Source of the DNA: Macrotis lagotis
Lineage: Eukaryota; Chordata; Mammalia; Peramelemorphia; Peramelidae
Reading direction: 5' to 3'
DNA length: 64,000 nt
NCBI RefSeq assembly: GCF_037893015.1
Contig: NC_133661.1
Location: 246,522,116-246,586,115, forward strand
Position 1 is the stretch's first letter. Every line of letters begins with the position of its first letter. A program made the translations under genes and the position numbers. The notes under the pieces are model-generated. The model did not search any database. It saw only the letters and a list, made by a program, of their open reading frames with translations, and had not been told where the DNA came from. Below are positions 12,224 to 24,400 of this stretch, piece after piece.

Positions 12224-14202
12224 AATATTGAAGCAAAAATATCATAAAAAACAGAATAGGCTAAATGGTAAAAGAGGTACAAAAAGTAAAAGAGAGCAGA
12301 ATGCCTTGAAAAGCAGAACTAGCCAAATGGAAAAAAGAAGCACAAAAATTCATTGAAGGAAAAAAACCCTTAAAAATTAGAATTGGTCAAACGGAGGAGA
12401 TACAAAATCATATAATGCTTTCAAAATTAGAATTGACCAATAGAAGCTTTATGAGGAATCAAGAAACAATAAAACAAAATCAAAAGAATGAAAAAATAGA
12501 AGACAATATGAAATATCTCATTGGAAAAAAATTAACCCAGAAAATAGATCCAGAAGAGATAATTTTAAAATTATTGAATTATCTGAAAGTCATGATTAAA
12601 AAAAAAGACCCTGAACATCATCTTTCAAGAAATTATAAAGGAAAACTGCCCTAAATATTCTAGAAGAGGTGTGTCAAACTCATGGCCTGTGATCCACATC
12701 CAGCTCTGAAAGTCATATTTTATGACATTATTACATTTTATTACTATTATCATTGGTGATATGGGTTAAATTCTATGTGGGGACCCTTGACAAATTTTTG
12801 TTGGGTGATGTAGTTTAGAAGGGCTAAAAGACTGGACATTCATGTTCTAGAAGCAAAGGGTAAAATAGAAATGTCAGGACTCCATCAATCAGCTACTGAA
12901 AGAGATCCCCAAATAAAAACTCCCAGGAACATTACTCCCAAATTCTTGAGCCCCAGGCCAAGGAGATAATCAACCATAAAGAAACAGTTCAAATATTGTG
13001 GGACCATGGTCAGGATTACACAAGATTTAGCATCCTCTGCATTTAAGGATCAAAGGGCTTAGAAGATATTTGGGGGGCAAAGAAGTTAGAATTGCAACTA
13101 AGAATAACCTATCCAGCAAAACTGTGTCTTCCAAAGGAAAAAATGGACATTCAATGAAATATAGAACTTTCAAACACTCTTGATGAAAAGACTAGAACTA
13201 TATAGAAAACTTAACTTCAAGAGAATAAAAAACTAAACAGGAAAGAAAAATCATAAGGGACTTAATAAGATTAAATTTAAATTCCTAAATGGGAAGATGA
13301 TACATGAAAATTTCTCCTTATTAGGGCAATTATAAGTATTTATAGATAGAGGGCACAGGAGTAAATTGAATATGAAGCAATGATATCTAAAAAATAATGA
13401 AATTAATGAAATTAAGGGATGAGCAAGACGGACGCATTGGGAGAAAGATAAAGGTTGGGGTAGAATGGGCTAAGTATTCTCACATAAAAGATGTAAGGAA
13501 AAACTTTTAGGGTGGAGAGGAAAATGGAGAAGGTGGGGGAGGGATGTGAGTGAACCTTATACTCCTCAGAATTGGCTCAAAGATGGAATAGCATACATAT
13601 TCAATTGAGTATAGAAATCTATCTTACTCTACAGCAAACTAGGAGGGAAAGGAATAGGAGAATGGGTGTATATGTTTAAAGCGAAGCAAAACACTTTTGA
13701 AGAACAGGGTAAAAGGAGAGAAAGAATAGAATAAATAAAGGAATAGGAAGGAGGGAAATGCATTTAGCTATCATAGCTGAAAATATTCTGAAGCAAGTTT
13801 CTCTGATAATGGCTTCATTTCTCAAATATATGGAGAATTAAGTCAAATTTATAAAAATAGAAGCCATCCCCCAAATGATAAATGATTAAGAGATATGAAC
13901 AGTTTTCAGATGAAGTAATTTTAAAGCCATCCATAGTTATATAAGATGCTCTAAATTGCTATTGATTAGAACAATGCAAATTGAAATAATTCTGAGGTAC
14001 CATTACCTCATACATATTGGATTGGCTAGTAGGACAGAAAAGGAGGAGGTAGAAGGCAAGTGGGGAAAATAAGACATTAGTGTACTGTTAGTGGTGTTGT
14101 GAACTGATTTAGCTATTTATTAGAGCAAATTTGGAGTATACTTTTTGACTTAGCAGTGCCACTACTAGATCTGTATCCAAAAAGAGAGAAAAAAAGGGAA
14201 AA

Positions 14203-14206
<4 letters not shown>

Positions 14207-14242
<36 letters not shown>
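14207..14242. repeat. (TA)n microsatellite
   Basis: An AT-alternating tract of about 36 bases near the 3' end of the L1-like element. Confidence 0.97.
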
Positions 14243-14247
<5 letters not shown>

Positions 14248-14466
14248 GAAATATTTATAGTTACTCTTTTATGGTGGGAATTGGAAATTGGCTGGTATTT
14301 TCTTTCATAACATGACTATCATGGAAATGTTTGCATGACTACACATATGTGACTACACATAACTTGAATTGATTGCCTTCTCAAGGAGGAATACTGGGGG
14401 TAAGTATGCTGATGTTAAAAAGACAATAAATAATCAATAATAAACTTATTTTTAAAATGACATCAT

Positions 14467-16438
14467 TTGCCATTTGTGAAAGGGAATGATTGGATGGAAA
14501 ATGACATTTTCCAGGAAGAGACATCATCTGTTTTAACTTCAGTTTAAGACTTTTTTTGGAAAATAATAATTATTTGTCTTTTTACAGTGCTCTGAATTGG
14601 CATTAGCTGAAGCCAGATAATGAAAAATCATAAGCAATGCAAATGTCACTGAAGAAAAAGTTATTCACTGATTTTGCTACCAAAGGTTCTTAGTCTAAAA
14701 AAAAAAATTAACTGAGTGACATATTATAGATAACATACCATCTTCACATAAAAGTAAGAAATTGCTTTATAATCTAGCTAGTCTTATTTCCAACAATTCC
14801 ATAGCTAGTCTGTTTCTAAACAGACGACAGTACATTTTTAAGACCATCTACTTGGGCTGTTCACCTGGTTCAGCAGGTACATTAGCAAATAGATCTTAGA
14901 ACAATGAAAAAAAGTCATTTCCAAAACTTTTCAGATAAATGACTTTCTAAATAAAAAATAAATGTACAAGAAAAGACACAAGATGCCATAGAAGAAACAT
15001 TTCTAAATGTAGGCCCATTCAAAGCTTTTTGAAAAGGCACTGGTGTATCTTAAAAAAATTTCTAATATAGATTTCACTCTATGGTTGTCAAGTTCAGATA
15101 AACAAATAAAATGGCTTATTGACCTACTTTCCATCTCTACAGTTTTTGTGGAATATAGAATATGGCTACCATCTCTCAGAGAAACATCAGATTTTTGCCT
15201 GTGTTTTGTGCTCCATTTTATTTAAAATGTCTAAAATAGAAACATATTATAGCAGAAAAGTTCCTAACTTCTCTTCTTATCAGCCTTCAGATCATTGGTG
15301 ACATGGGAAGAGGGTAGTGATGCTGGGAAAATAAGTAAATTTCTAAACACAGGGACAGGAGAATGACAGAAGAAAAATCTATTCCTATGTGTCTTTGAAA
15401 GTATGGCAAGATCAGAGAGCAGAAGTGAATGTAACACTGGTATGTTGACTGTCTCATACATTCTTTAATTTTAACTGAAATTAAATTTTGGGTTCCAAAA
15501 ATCATATGGCAAACATGCTTGATAAATCCTATGTTCCTGAGTTAATAGTTATGAACTACTGTTACATGAATTTTAACTGAAAATTAAATTTTGTGTTCCA
15601 AAATCATATGGCAAACATGCTTGATAAATCCATGTTCCTGAGTTAATAGTTATGAATTACTGTTACATGAATTCCACATTCCAGTTTTCTCTTCAAAAAG
15701 AGTAAAGGGGGAAAAAAAGATATCAATAAAGAGGAAATAAAGCAATGGCATAGTGAGAGGGCTGGTCTTGAGGTCAGTCTGGACAACATGGGTTCAAGTG
15801 TCTCTGATACACATTACCTGTGTGAAATGGGTAAGTCAATTTATCAAAAACTATTGGTGCCTCAATCATTCTCTCCAATGATCACTTATAGGTGAATTAC
15901 CAATTTGTGTCAGTACAAGGAAGTTTCTACATTAACAGTTTTCCACACTGATCATCACAGGTTCAACTTAAAATTTTAAAAAGTTATACCATTTGAGATC
16001 TGAAATAAATTCAAATATTTACTATGGATTTCAGTCAACATTTTCTCAATCTCTAGGAAAAAAGTACTACATTGTACTAAGTGTTTTAGGGAGAGTAAAA
16101 CATAGAATATCTATTCTTTGCCCCTCCCAAAAAAGATCAGAAACCTTTGCATCTAAAGTTAAAAAGCAAAACGTTCAAACATTTTTCAAGTAGGTAACTT
16201 TTATTTCTCTTTCAAATTTCACAGTCAAGTCAATTTCTTCAAAATTGCATACTTTCCCCAAAAGATATTTGGTGAATTAGTTTCTACCATATAGAATTCA
16301 CAGCTGGATATGTATATTAATGTATGTATAACAGTTATATCCTAGCTACAGGTAGCATAAAATTGGGAGGGGAAGGAGAGTCATACATCAATACTACAAT
16401 TAGGAAGAAAGCAATAAAAATGATTATCGATTACAAAC
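14467..16438. other. intergenic between L1-like element and CIPC 3' end
   Basis: No gene recognised. Contains the 102-bp tandem duplication at 15469-15672 and a weak plus-strand SINE remnant at about 15740-15875. Several short open frames are unremarkable. Confidence 0.5.
15469..15672. repeat. tandem duplication, two units of about 102 bp
   Basis: Unit 1 (15469-15570) and unit 2 (15571-15672) both run from TTTTAACTGAAA through CATATGGCAAACATGCTTGA to GTTACATGAA. They differ by a few substitutions and 1-bp indels, so the duplication is fairly recent. Confidence 0.93.
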
Positions 16439-16444
16439 TTTATT
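16439..16444 (-). terminator. candidate CIPC polyadenylation signal AATAAA
   Basis: A canonical AATAAA hexamer on the minus strand, followed downstream (toward lower coordinates) by T-rich sequence. It was chosen because it ends the repeat-poor tract after the CIPC stop codon. Other hexamers exist in this AT-rich region, so RNA 3'-end data would be needed to settle it. Confidence 0.4.
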
Positions 16445-17320
16445 GACTCCATTTCCACAATCAATTTAATCCAACACCATTTTTTTCCCTAGAGGCATTT
16501 CCATGTTCATATTAACAGCTAAAATTCTATGGGCTGAAAATACATCCAGGTCACCTTTTGGATGAGATCTATACCAAGACTGACTTATCACTCATAGAAA
16601 ATGTTTGTTCTTTCAAATGTCAGACACAACTATGCATTTGCAAGACCAATGCTACTTACAGCCTTGTCCAACCAATGGAACAGATATCTTCCTGATCAGT
16701 CCAAGAGTTCTTTTCCCACACGTAGATCTGGTTCCAGTGTGCTGGCCTCAATGCATCTCCCTTCACTTTCCCAAGTCTAGTATCTCTACTTGGATCTGAG
16801 TACTTTGTTTCATTAAAGTGAGTAAAACCTGTGCTGAACAAAATCTTAAGGCTTCCAGCTCTGAGACATCTAGAACAGAAAGATTATTCTGAATCATATC
16901 TGTTTCTTATTTCCATTTAGTAGTAAGGATCAAAGACAGGTTTCAACATCTTTTGTTGAGACACTAGGCAAAAAGTAAACCTTAATCTGAGAAGAATACA
17001 AGAAGCTTACAGCTCCACAGAGGAATTTTCTGATGAAATAAATTTGGTTCCCAGTGAGAGTTTTCAGTTTTGCCAAACAGTAAGGCTCCTAAGTGGTGTC
17101 CAGGCTGTTCCGGAATGCACCTGGCTCTTTAGCTTCAATGCCAAATTTATCTGCCAAAAGGAAATTTCTTAGCAGGGTGTACAATGTGCCCCCGCTCCAG
17201 TACCATGTGAACAGATTCAGAGGAAATAAGCAAGTTGGGCCAGGAGAAGATCTTCAAAGGATAAAAAGACTGTTCAGGGTCTTAACTTGCACTGGATTTC
17301 TTCCAAAAAACACAAGGTAA

Positions 17321-17476
17321 GGGGTAGCTAGGTGGCTCGGGGATAGAGCACTGGCCCTGGAGCCAGGAGTACCTGAATTCAAATCTAACCTCAGACACTT
17401 AATAATTACCTAGCTGTGTGGCCTTGGGCAAGCCACTTAACCCCATTGCCTTGCAAAAACTTAAAAACAACAAAAA
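17321..17476 (+). repeat. short-form SINE in CIPC 3' UTR region
   Basis: A complete copy (GGGGTAGCTAGGTGGCTCGG ... CCCCATTGCCTTGCAAAAAC) flanked by an exact 9-bp duplication ACAAGGTAA (17312-17320 and 17477-17485). It is antisense to CIPC, so the mature transcript would carry its complement. Confidence 0.93.
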
Positions 17477-18678
17477 ACAAGGTAAAAATTCTGCACTGAT
17501 TAGAGGTGAGTCTAGCTATAAGAATTTGAATTTTCTTATGTTATACAATTCGTTTAAAATTGTTTCAAAAACATAATTTCTGAATGTCAAAAAGGAAGGG
17601 GAGGAAGGTCTGGGTCCTTTTCTTGTGACCCAAGTAAGAAATTTTCTATTAAGTTAAGAGTTATTCCTATAAGATAATGTAGGTTATCCTCAGCTTGCTT
17701 AAACTTCAAGAATTTCTTTCTTGACACAAAACTGAAGTCTGAGAATTTTTCTGTTATCTGCCTAATGAAAATTATTTCTTCCATGTAGAGTTGGATTTTC
17801 ACTTAAAACTTGTTTTATTTTTCTATTCCAAAAGAAAAGTATAATGCTTTTATCAAATCTAGAACATCTGATCATATTCTTCCTTTTCATATAAACTCAG
17901 ATCAGTTACCCAAGTCTCTAGGGCAGTCAGCAATCTCAAAAAGATGATGGAAGATGTTACGATATAATCAGTCCCACTCTTATATTAGAAACCAGTGGAA
18001 GTTTTAGAATTTGAAGGAAAAGTAATAAGCCTGAAGAGAAACTTCACAAGCTTAGGAGAATTTGACTGAATTTGAGGTAATCCCCTAAAAGGTTTCTCTT
18101 TTGTTTTCCTCAGACCTTCAGGGGAGTGAAGGAAGTGCAAGCTAAACTTCAAATTGACATGATACACGTCCAGTTATAGCTGAAGAGGAATAAAAGCATA
18201 GTCACCTGAACTAGACAGATATAAATAAAAGAATACTAGTTTCTCCCGGAGACTAAGTCAAACAATCAACTCATCAAAAAAACAACACTGCCAAGGTCTT
18301 AGAGGATTCTAGATATTATATAATCCACTAAACACTCCAAAATCTTAAATTATTTTGCTTAGGTATATAAGGGTCATGATTCAAAGCAATCTGCTTTATA
18401 TGCAAAAATCTGTAGCTAATGCCAGTCTAATGCTATTATACTTTCACCTCTATTCTCCAGTTTAAGAAAACTAAATCTTAAGTGGTTAGGCTGCTTTGCA
18501 CATTATGTCAAACTTGCACCAAAGGAATTTCAGGTTTGGACTAAGTGGCTTTCAATATGTGGAATGCAGCAATACTGCAGGCACACCTTTACTGGTTTTT
18601 AGATGTAACTAAGACAAGGAAGCACAGATTCATTAGAACCCTTTGGGTTCCCTACTCTCCAGTCTTAAAGATGTCAAG

Positions 18679-18679
<1 letters not shown>

Positions 18680-18731
<52 letters not shown>
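18680..18731. repeat. (GT)n microsatellite
   Basis: A perfect tract of about 26 GT units. On the CIPC strand it reads (CA)n and would lie in the 3' UTR. Confidence 0.98.
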
Positions 18732-18733
<2 letters not shown>

Positions 18734-19093
18734 TCCCCATGCCTATGCATCTGTAAGCCTACTTAATGAGTGGGTAATTCCTAGGAGAGCTCAGAAGAAT
18801 CATCTCTCCTATCTCCTCTAGAGGTGTCTCTTACCCCTACCACTTGATCTATGTAGGGTCCAGGGCCAGCTCCAACCTGAGGTTCATGTTGAAATATGAC
18901 ATAATATGGACATAATGCAGAGGTTATCAACAAAAGCCATTTAATGGCAGGTGTTCTCCACAAGTGAACCTTTAAACATGTTCTTAAACCATAAAATAAA
19001 AATAATGTTTCTCTAGGAACTTTGGGGGACAGAAGCAAATATCAGTAAGAAGCACTAGAATCACTCGAATGACAGTAAAATATGCCTCCTATG

Positions 19094-19960
19094 CTATATA
19101 TTTGTATGAGCAGATAAAGCCTCAAAGTGACTTCCAGTTGGAGTAGACACAGATGTTAAAGATGCTTGTAATTTGGCCCAGGTCTGAGGAGCATTGCCCT
19201 TTGTGGCCTCCAATAAGAGCTGGGTTTGCTCTTTCAGCCGATCCAGTTCAACCTGAGTTGCCTGATTCTGTCGAATTAACTCCTTGGTTTTCAACGTGAT
19301 TTCCAATAATCCAGACCTGTGCAAGATCACCAGGGTGTTCCGGAAGCGCCTGTGCCTACTTTGCCGTTCCTCAGGGAAGGTTTCTGGGGGGTGGCAGAAC
19401 TGGTCTCCTGCTGATAATGCTGAAAGTGGCATGGGACTTTCTAACCCATGCAAAGAGCCATCAGACTCGCCAAGGGGGCTAGCAGGGGAAGCAAAGGACA
19501 AATTTGGAGCTTTAGCCATATGGTTACTAGACACTACTGGACTATCGGGAACAGTCTGTAGACTCCTACTTTCCACCAAAGATGACAAACTCTGATGAAC
19601 TGAGTCCTGGGTGAATTTTGTGTTGGTTGGCACTGGAGTAGGATTAGATGGTAAAATATTAGTCTTGGTTGGTCCATTGGAAGACATTGTCCTGTGTCTC
19701 TCTATACAGACTCGTTTCTGCATACTGGTTTCTTCTTTTTCCTCTGGGTTCAGAGCATGGGCCCTCTTGCCTGGATGTGGAGCGATTTTAGTGTAAGAGT
19801 TTAGAATAGGCAAGTAATTTCTGGAGTCATTTTTCTTCTCACCAGTAGGACTAACAGGAGGCGGCACAGATGGATGAAGGAATACTAGCTGTGGCTGAGC
19901 TGAAATCACTTCAAAAGAGGGCTGGACAGTCCAAGACTGGAGATGGGATGAATTTCTGCC
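19094..19960 (-). CDS. CIPC: CIPC last coding exon
   Basis: 867 bases encode residues 103-390 and the TAG stop at 19096-19094. A pyrimidine-rich acceptor ending TTTTCAG lies at 19967-19961. The exon reads [18 protein letters not shown], then the conserved central block, and the C-terminal coiled coil that contacts the exon-19 region of CLOCK in characterised orthologues. Open throughout, with no internal stop. It holds about three quarters of the protein. Confidence 0.96.
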   Translation of the reverse strand, partial: GRNSSHLQSWTVQPSFEVISAQPQLVFLHPSVPPPVSPTGEKKNDSRNYLPILNSYTKIAPHPGKRAHALNPEEKEETSMQKRVCIERHRTMSSNGPTKTNILPSNPTPVPTNTKFTQDSVHQSLSSLVESRSLQTVPDSPVVSSNHMAKAPNLSFASPASPLGESDGSLHGLESPMPLSALSAGDQFCHPPETFPEERQSRHRRFRNTLVILHRSGLLEITLKTKELIRQNQATQVELDRLKEQTQLLLEATKGNAPQTWAKLQASLTSVSTPTGSHFEALSAHTNI

Positions 19961-21358
19961 CTGAAAAGAAGGAAGGAAAAGAATTCTATTACCATAATTT
20001 ACACACTTAAGAAGAATAACAAAGCATCAATCAGAATTAGCAGAAAGGTTCATACAACTACCTATACCCCACAAACAAGGTTCCCATTGCATACATAACA
20101 AATTTAGAGTACATCACAGTCAGGTCTGAAAGAAATCCTTTTAAAATTTCTGTGTCAACAAAACCTATGAAATAATGAAAAGCTATTTCATTTTTAACAC
20201 CTTTTCTAATGGAGAACAAACATTTTTATTCCAAAGTTGTCACTTAGTTGTCAGTAGCTACAGTCATTTTATAATTAGGGTCATAGCTAAGGTGATAATA
20301 AAGTATGACACAATTTCTGACATGAAGTTAAAATATGATGCCAACACATGAAATACAGCTTTAAAGTACCTTTATTTCTTTCTCTCTGTTAACATCTAAA
20401 AAGTGTCATATAAATTTACTTCCTTACTCCCCTTATAGTTCTCAACCCATTCACTTCTCTACAGAAACTCCTCTCTTACAGGTTCCCAAAGATCTCTTTA
20501 ACTGTTCAATCTGATTACTTTGTCTCAACCCTTATTCCCCCACCCCTTCCCAATTTTTCTACAGATTTTGGTACTGCTGAACATCCTTTTCTACATACTC
20601 TATCCTCAGGAACTGGAAGGGACCTCTGAGGTCATTTAGTCCAACCATCTCAGTTGATAGTTGAGGAAACTGAGAATACGAACAGTTAAGTGATTTGCCC
20701 AAGGTTACAGAGATTGTAAGTGGCAGGGCCAGGACTGAAGTCAAGTTCTCTGTCTCTTTCCTTATCATGTGTGATAGTTTCCCCTTGCTGGATCATTAGC
20801 CCTCTATAACTCCTTAAGTATGAGTGTGATGTACCTCCAAAGCTCTGTCTGGCCTTTGTCCCTTCTCCAAAAACGCTTGCTTGTTTGTCTCATACACTTT
20901 TTCAAATCTATGAATCCGGTATAATCTCTCTCAAACTCTACTACCTCTCAGATAAAAAAGACTTCTCAGTCTGGTATTTAAGGTCCTCTACTATCAGACT
21001 GTAACGTCCATCTGGAAGACAGCTAAGATGCAAAGTGGACAGAGCACTGAGCCTGCAGTCGGAAAGATCTGAGTTCAAAACTGATCTATTTACCATCTGG
21101 GTGACTCCTGGGCAAGTCCCATATCTACTGCCTGCCTCAGTTTTCTAAAGTATAAAATGAGGACAAAAATAACATCTACCTCTCTGGGTTGAGATCACAC
21201 ATATGCAGCACTGAGTCCAGATTCTGAAACATAGAAGGTACTTCACACATACTTATTCCTGCCCTTCCTGTCTCTCCTAGTACTATGTTCATGGCACTTC
21301 TTTATACACTCTAGGTTCTAGCCAAAGGATTATGAACTCAATGGCCCTGCCTCCCGGT

Positions 21359-21422
<64 letters not shown>

Positions 21423-24400
21423 ACACCTTCTTCCACACCTGGAGCACACTCTCTCCTCAGCTATCTTTTGGAATCTTTATCAAGGATTGGCTGTATGGCA
21501 AAATCAGAGAATCATTAGAGCGATGGATGGAACACTGGGGGCCATCTTCTCTGTTAAGCCTGCTCCATCCAAGCATTAATGTTTTCTCATGTGCTCCATT
21601 CACTCCCTAATTGGGATCTTGCATTTTGTGCACAATAAGAACCTAAATATTTGTTGCATTTAAGTCTGTACTTTCATTTATAAAAAGGACCCATTTCTCA
21701 AACCTTCATAACTTTGACTCTCAAGTTGGGTGAAGTTTGCAGATGATTGTTCTCTGATTTTAACACAATGAAACGTGAGAGACCTAAAGTATTTGGGGAT
21801 TTATCTCTCATGTACAGATCTTTACTACACTGATTCAGATTGTACCCTAACTCCTGAGGTCTGGTCTAGTTCCAGCCCAGTTTTGAGGGGGATCCCCAAA
21901 GGGACTTATAAAAGTCTAGGTCATCCTGAGGTCACCCTACTATAAAATAGAACCACAGAAAAAAACATTTAATTCTGGGATTCAAGTCTATTCTTTAAGA
22001 CAGATCCACCGGACAGATGTCTCAAAACTAAAGAAGAGTAGATCTGAATACTTAGAAATATTATAGACTAGGAACATACCACAGTAGTGAAGTCACTATT
22101 CTAGTCCAGAATAAAGTATAATTTTAACCTGTTCCTAATTCAGACCCATATTTTAAGGCTGAGTCAGAATAAAGGGGATATTTATAAGGTAAAGATCTGA
22201 CTACTTCACTATATTCCAGTACTATCGCTTTAGAATATATCTCCCCCAACCCATTATTTTTTAAAATAATGTTTCATTGTTATGTTTTAGCATAATATAC
22301 TCTGTGCAATGCCCTAAAAGATAGCTGACTTAGTAATTAGATAAGCAAAATCATTTCAGAGCCCAAGTATCACATAATTTGTGAGATAGATAAGAACTTA
22401 GTTATCATGCTACCAAACTCCCTCATTTCACAGATAAGGAAACTGAAGCCTACTGAAATGATTTTGTCAAGGTAAAAGCTAAACAATGAATGGGACTGGA
22501 CCCCACAAAAGAGCAAAATAGAAATAAATTAAACAGTGAAACAAAGGATGGTACATATTATCCAAGACCACTTAAAATAAGATTTAAAAAAATGAAACAA
22601 TATGTTTCACTGTCTATCTCATAAACAATAACAAAAAGGTTCCTCAAAAAAAACCTCAGCAAAAACCAAACACTCAACAATGTGAACTACTTAAAATTAA
22701 TTCTCAATTCATGTCATTCCTTAGCATTTTCTATTCCAATAAACCATAGCAGCCTTTCTAACCAATCGCGAAAACTGCACTGCTGGGAAAGCACATTCAG
22801 AACATAACCCTGGATCATCATCAATTTTCTATAGCTACTGCCTGGCCTACAACAAAGGAAAAGCTATAACCATACACACAAAGAGGCCAAGAGAAAAGGT
22901 AGGGAGAAAAAAGACACGCAAACAAATAAAAGCCAGAAAAGAAATAGGACTGAAGGTTCAAGGACATTTAAATTAGGTTTTATTTACTATCTTTGATCTT
23001 GCTTTTCATTTTTCTCACTGAGGACTGCAGTAGCAGCTAAGAAGTGATCTTCTGAACAATATCCCTTTTCAAAGCTCACAAGAATGACACTAGACTTCCC
23101 TTTTAGAAATCAATATATTCTCCTAGGAAGAGTCAGGCAGAAGTGATAATGCTAATGTTTCTTGTGAAATTGGAACCATGTTCTTTTTAGCCATGCAACT
23201 AAGATATGAAAGTCAAAGCTATCTAAAGAATTTTCATATTATTATATGCTCAACCAAGGATGGCCTTCACCACTATAAGAACCACATTGTTCTGACAGTA
23301 GTGTCATGTAAGGATAAAAAATCCTTACTTATATGATTTCTGGGCTTAAGCATTTTCTGTTCCTCAGTTTTTGCTATTCACACAATAGGTTCATAGTTCT
23401 ACTTGCTAAAATTGTAAACTTGGGTCACTTTTTTCTTTATGACTGTGATTTAATGTGTATGAATGCCATAATTAAAGTATAAATTTACATATTTCTTTGT
23501 ACCATAACTGCTAACTGTCAAATCTGGTCAAGACTACATAGAAATAAAAGAGTTCATCTGTTAAATATATGTAAATGGGTGCTCTTGTCTCTAGGCCTTT
23601 TGAGTGTCTCAGTAGGCACAGTCTTCCCTCTCCTTTGTGTCTAAGTATCGACTATTTAAACTGCTCATACAAATTTCTAAATTCTAAAGATGAAATTCTA
23701 GAATTACCAAAATCTTCTAAACCACTTCTCCTATCTCACCTTTTTAACATTCTTTTTGCCTTCTATCCATTGACAGCCAAAGAGATAACTAAATCTAACC
23801 AGATTGACTTTATATATCATTTTTTCCACATTTGCCATGCAAAGAAATATTGAACTGATCTAGAAACTGGTAGGGTAACACTCTAAAATAGGATGTAACA
23901 TCAATAAACATGGGGGATACCTCTCATTCTGAAACAACATTCTACTTCTGTAGGTTTGCTCCAAAGTTTCAAATCAATTTAAGATTTTTCTTAGTTTTCT
24001 CTCCCTAAACTGCTATTCAAGTATGTTAAACAGATGGATTCCTTTGTATATAATTAAAAGACTGCCAAATGTGATCACAGCTAAGGTTCTCATAATCAAT
24101 GACACTTTGAGCCATGTCAGTAAATGGAATGTTAATATTTTTCCCCTAATAGAGAATTTTGGCACTTGTCTATTCAAAACTTTTATTTTATTCAGAAGAC
24201 AGAAGATAGGAAGAAAAATGGCCCTAATAGAATGTGTTTATGTATGGTATAGGAATGTGTGTGTGTGTGTGTGTATTTCTCTCTCTCTCTACACACACAC
24301 ACACACACACACATATATATGCATACACACATACACACATGATGCATGCTTACATATATTTTAAATCCCCTAGGAAAAAACTTGACTCCAAGTAGCCAAA

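Larger units (their letters stand above)
11239..14453 (+). mobile_element. L1-like element with ORF1 region but no nuclease/RT core (HAL1-like)
   Basis: Starts with an L1-style leader (CAGAGCCAAGATCATGAAG). Degraded ORF1-type sequence follows (11900-13200), with the motif encoded near AACTCCCAGGAACATTACTC that matches the ORF1 region of the L1 at 49.5 kb. 13790-14180 matches the ORF2 C-terminus and 3' part (GGTACCATTACCTCATACAT, TAGCAGTGCCACTACTAG). Endonuclease and RT motifs (no YXDD-type region) are absent. Imperfect 13-bp flanks (AAAATGCTATCAT at 11226 and AAAATGACATCAT at 14454) fit an old target-site duplication, so both ends are present at only 3.2 kb. All frames are broken. Confidence 0.65.
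16439..19093 (-). other. CIPC: probable CIPC 3' untranslated region
   Basis: This stretch follows the CIPC stop codon on the minus strand. An AATAAA (minus strand 16444-16439) lies in a T/G-rich context and is the best candidate poly(A) signal for a UTR of about 2.65 kb. Other weaker A/T hexamers occur nearby, so the end is uncertain. The stretch contains a long (GT)n tract and an antisense SINE. Between them, 16600-17300 is unusually free of recognisable repeats, as expected of conserved UTR. Confidence 0.45.

Noticed and set aside
12054..12356. 100-codon frame with a His-Thr run
   Set aside because: It runs through a (CA)n microsatellite inside a decayed L1 ORF1 remnant.
17093..17320. 75-codon frame (plus strand) in the CIPC 3' UTR region
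   Set aside because: It is antisense to the presumed UTR and has no recognisable motif. Its repeat-poor nature is better explained by UTR conservation.
1..19000. ZDHHC22, a neighbour of CIPC in human as I recall
   Set aside because: I looked for its DHHC cysteine-rich zinc-binding region and membrane segments downstream of CIPC and saw none. It probably lies beyond the window.
19284..19595. 103-codon plus-strand frame
   Set aside because: It is a shadow of the CIPC last coding exon on the opposite strand.
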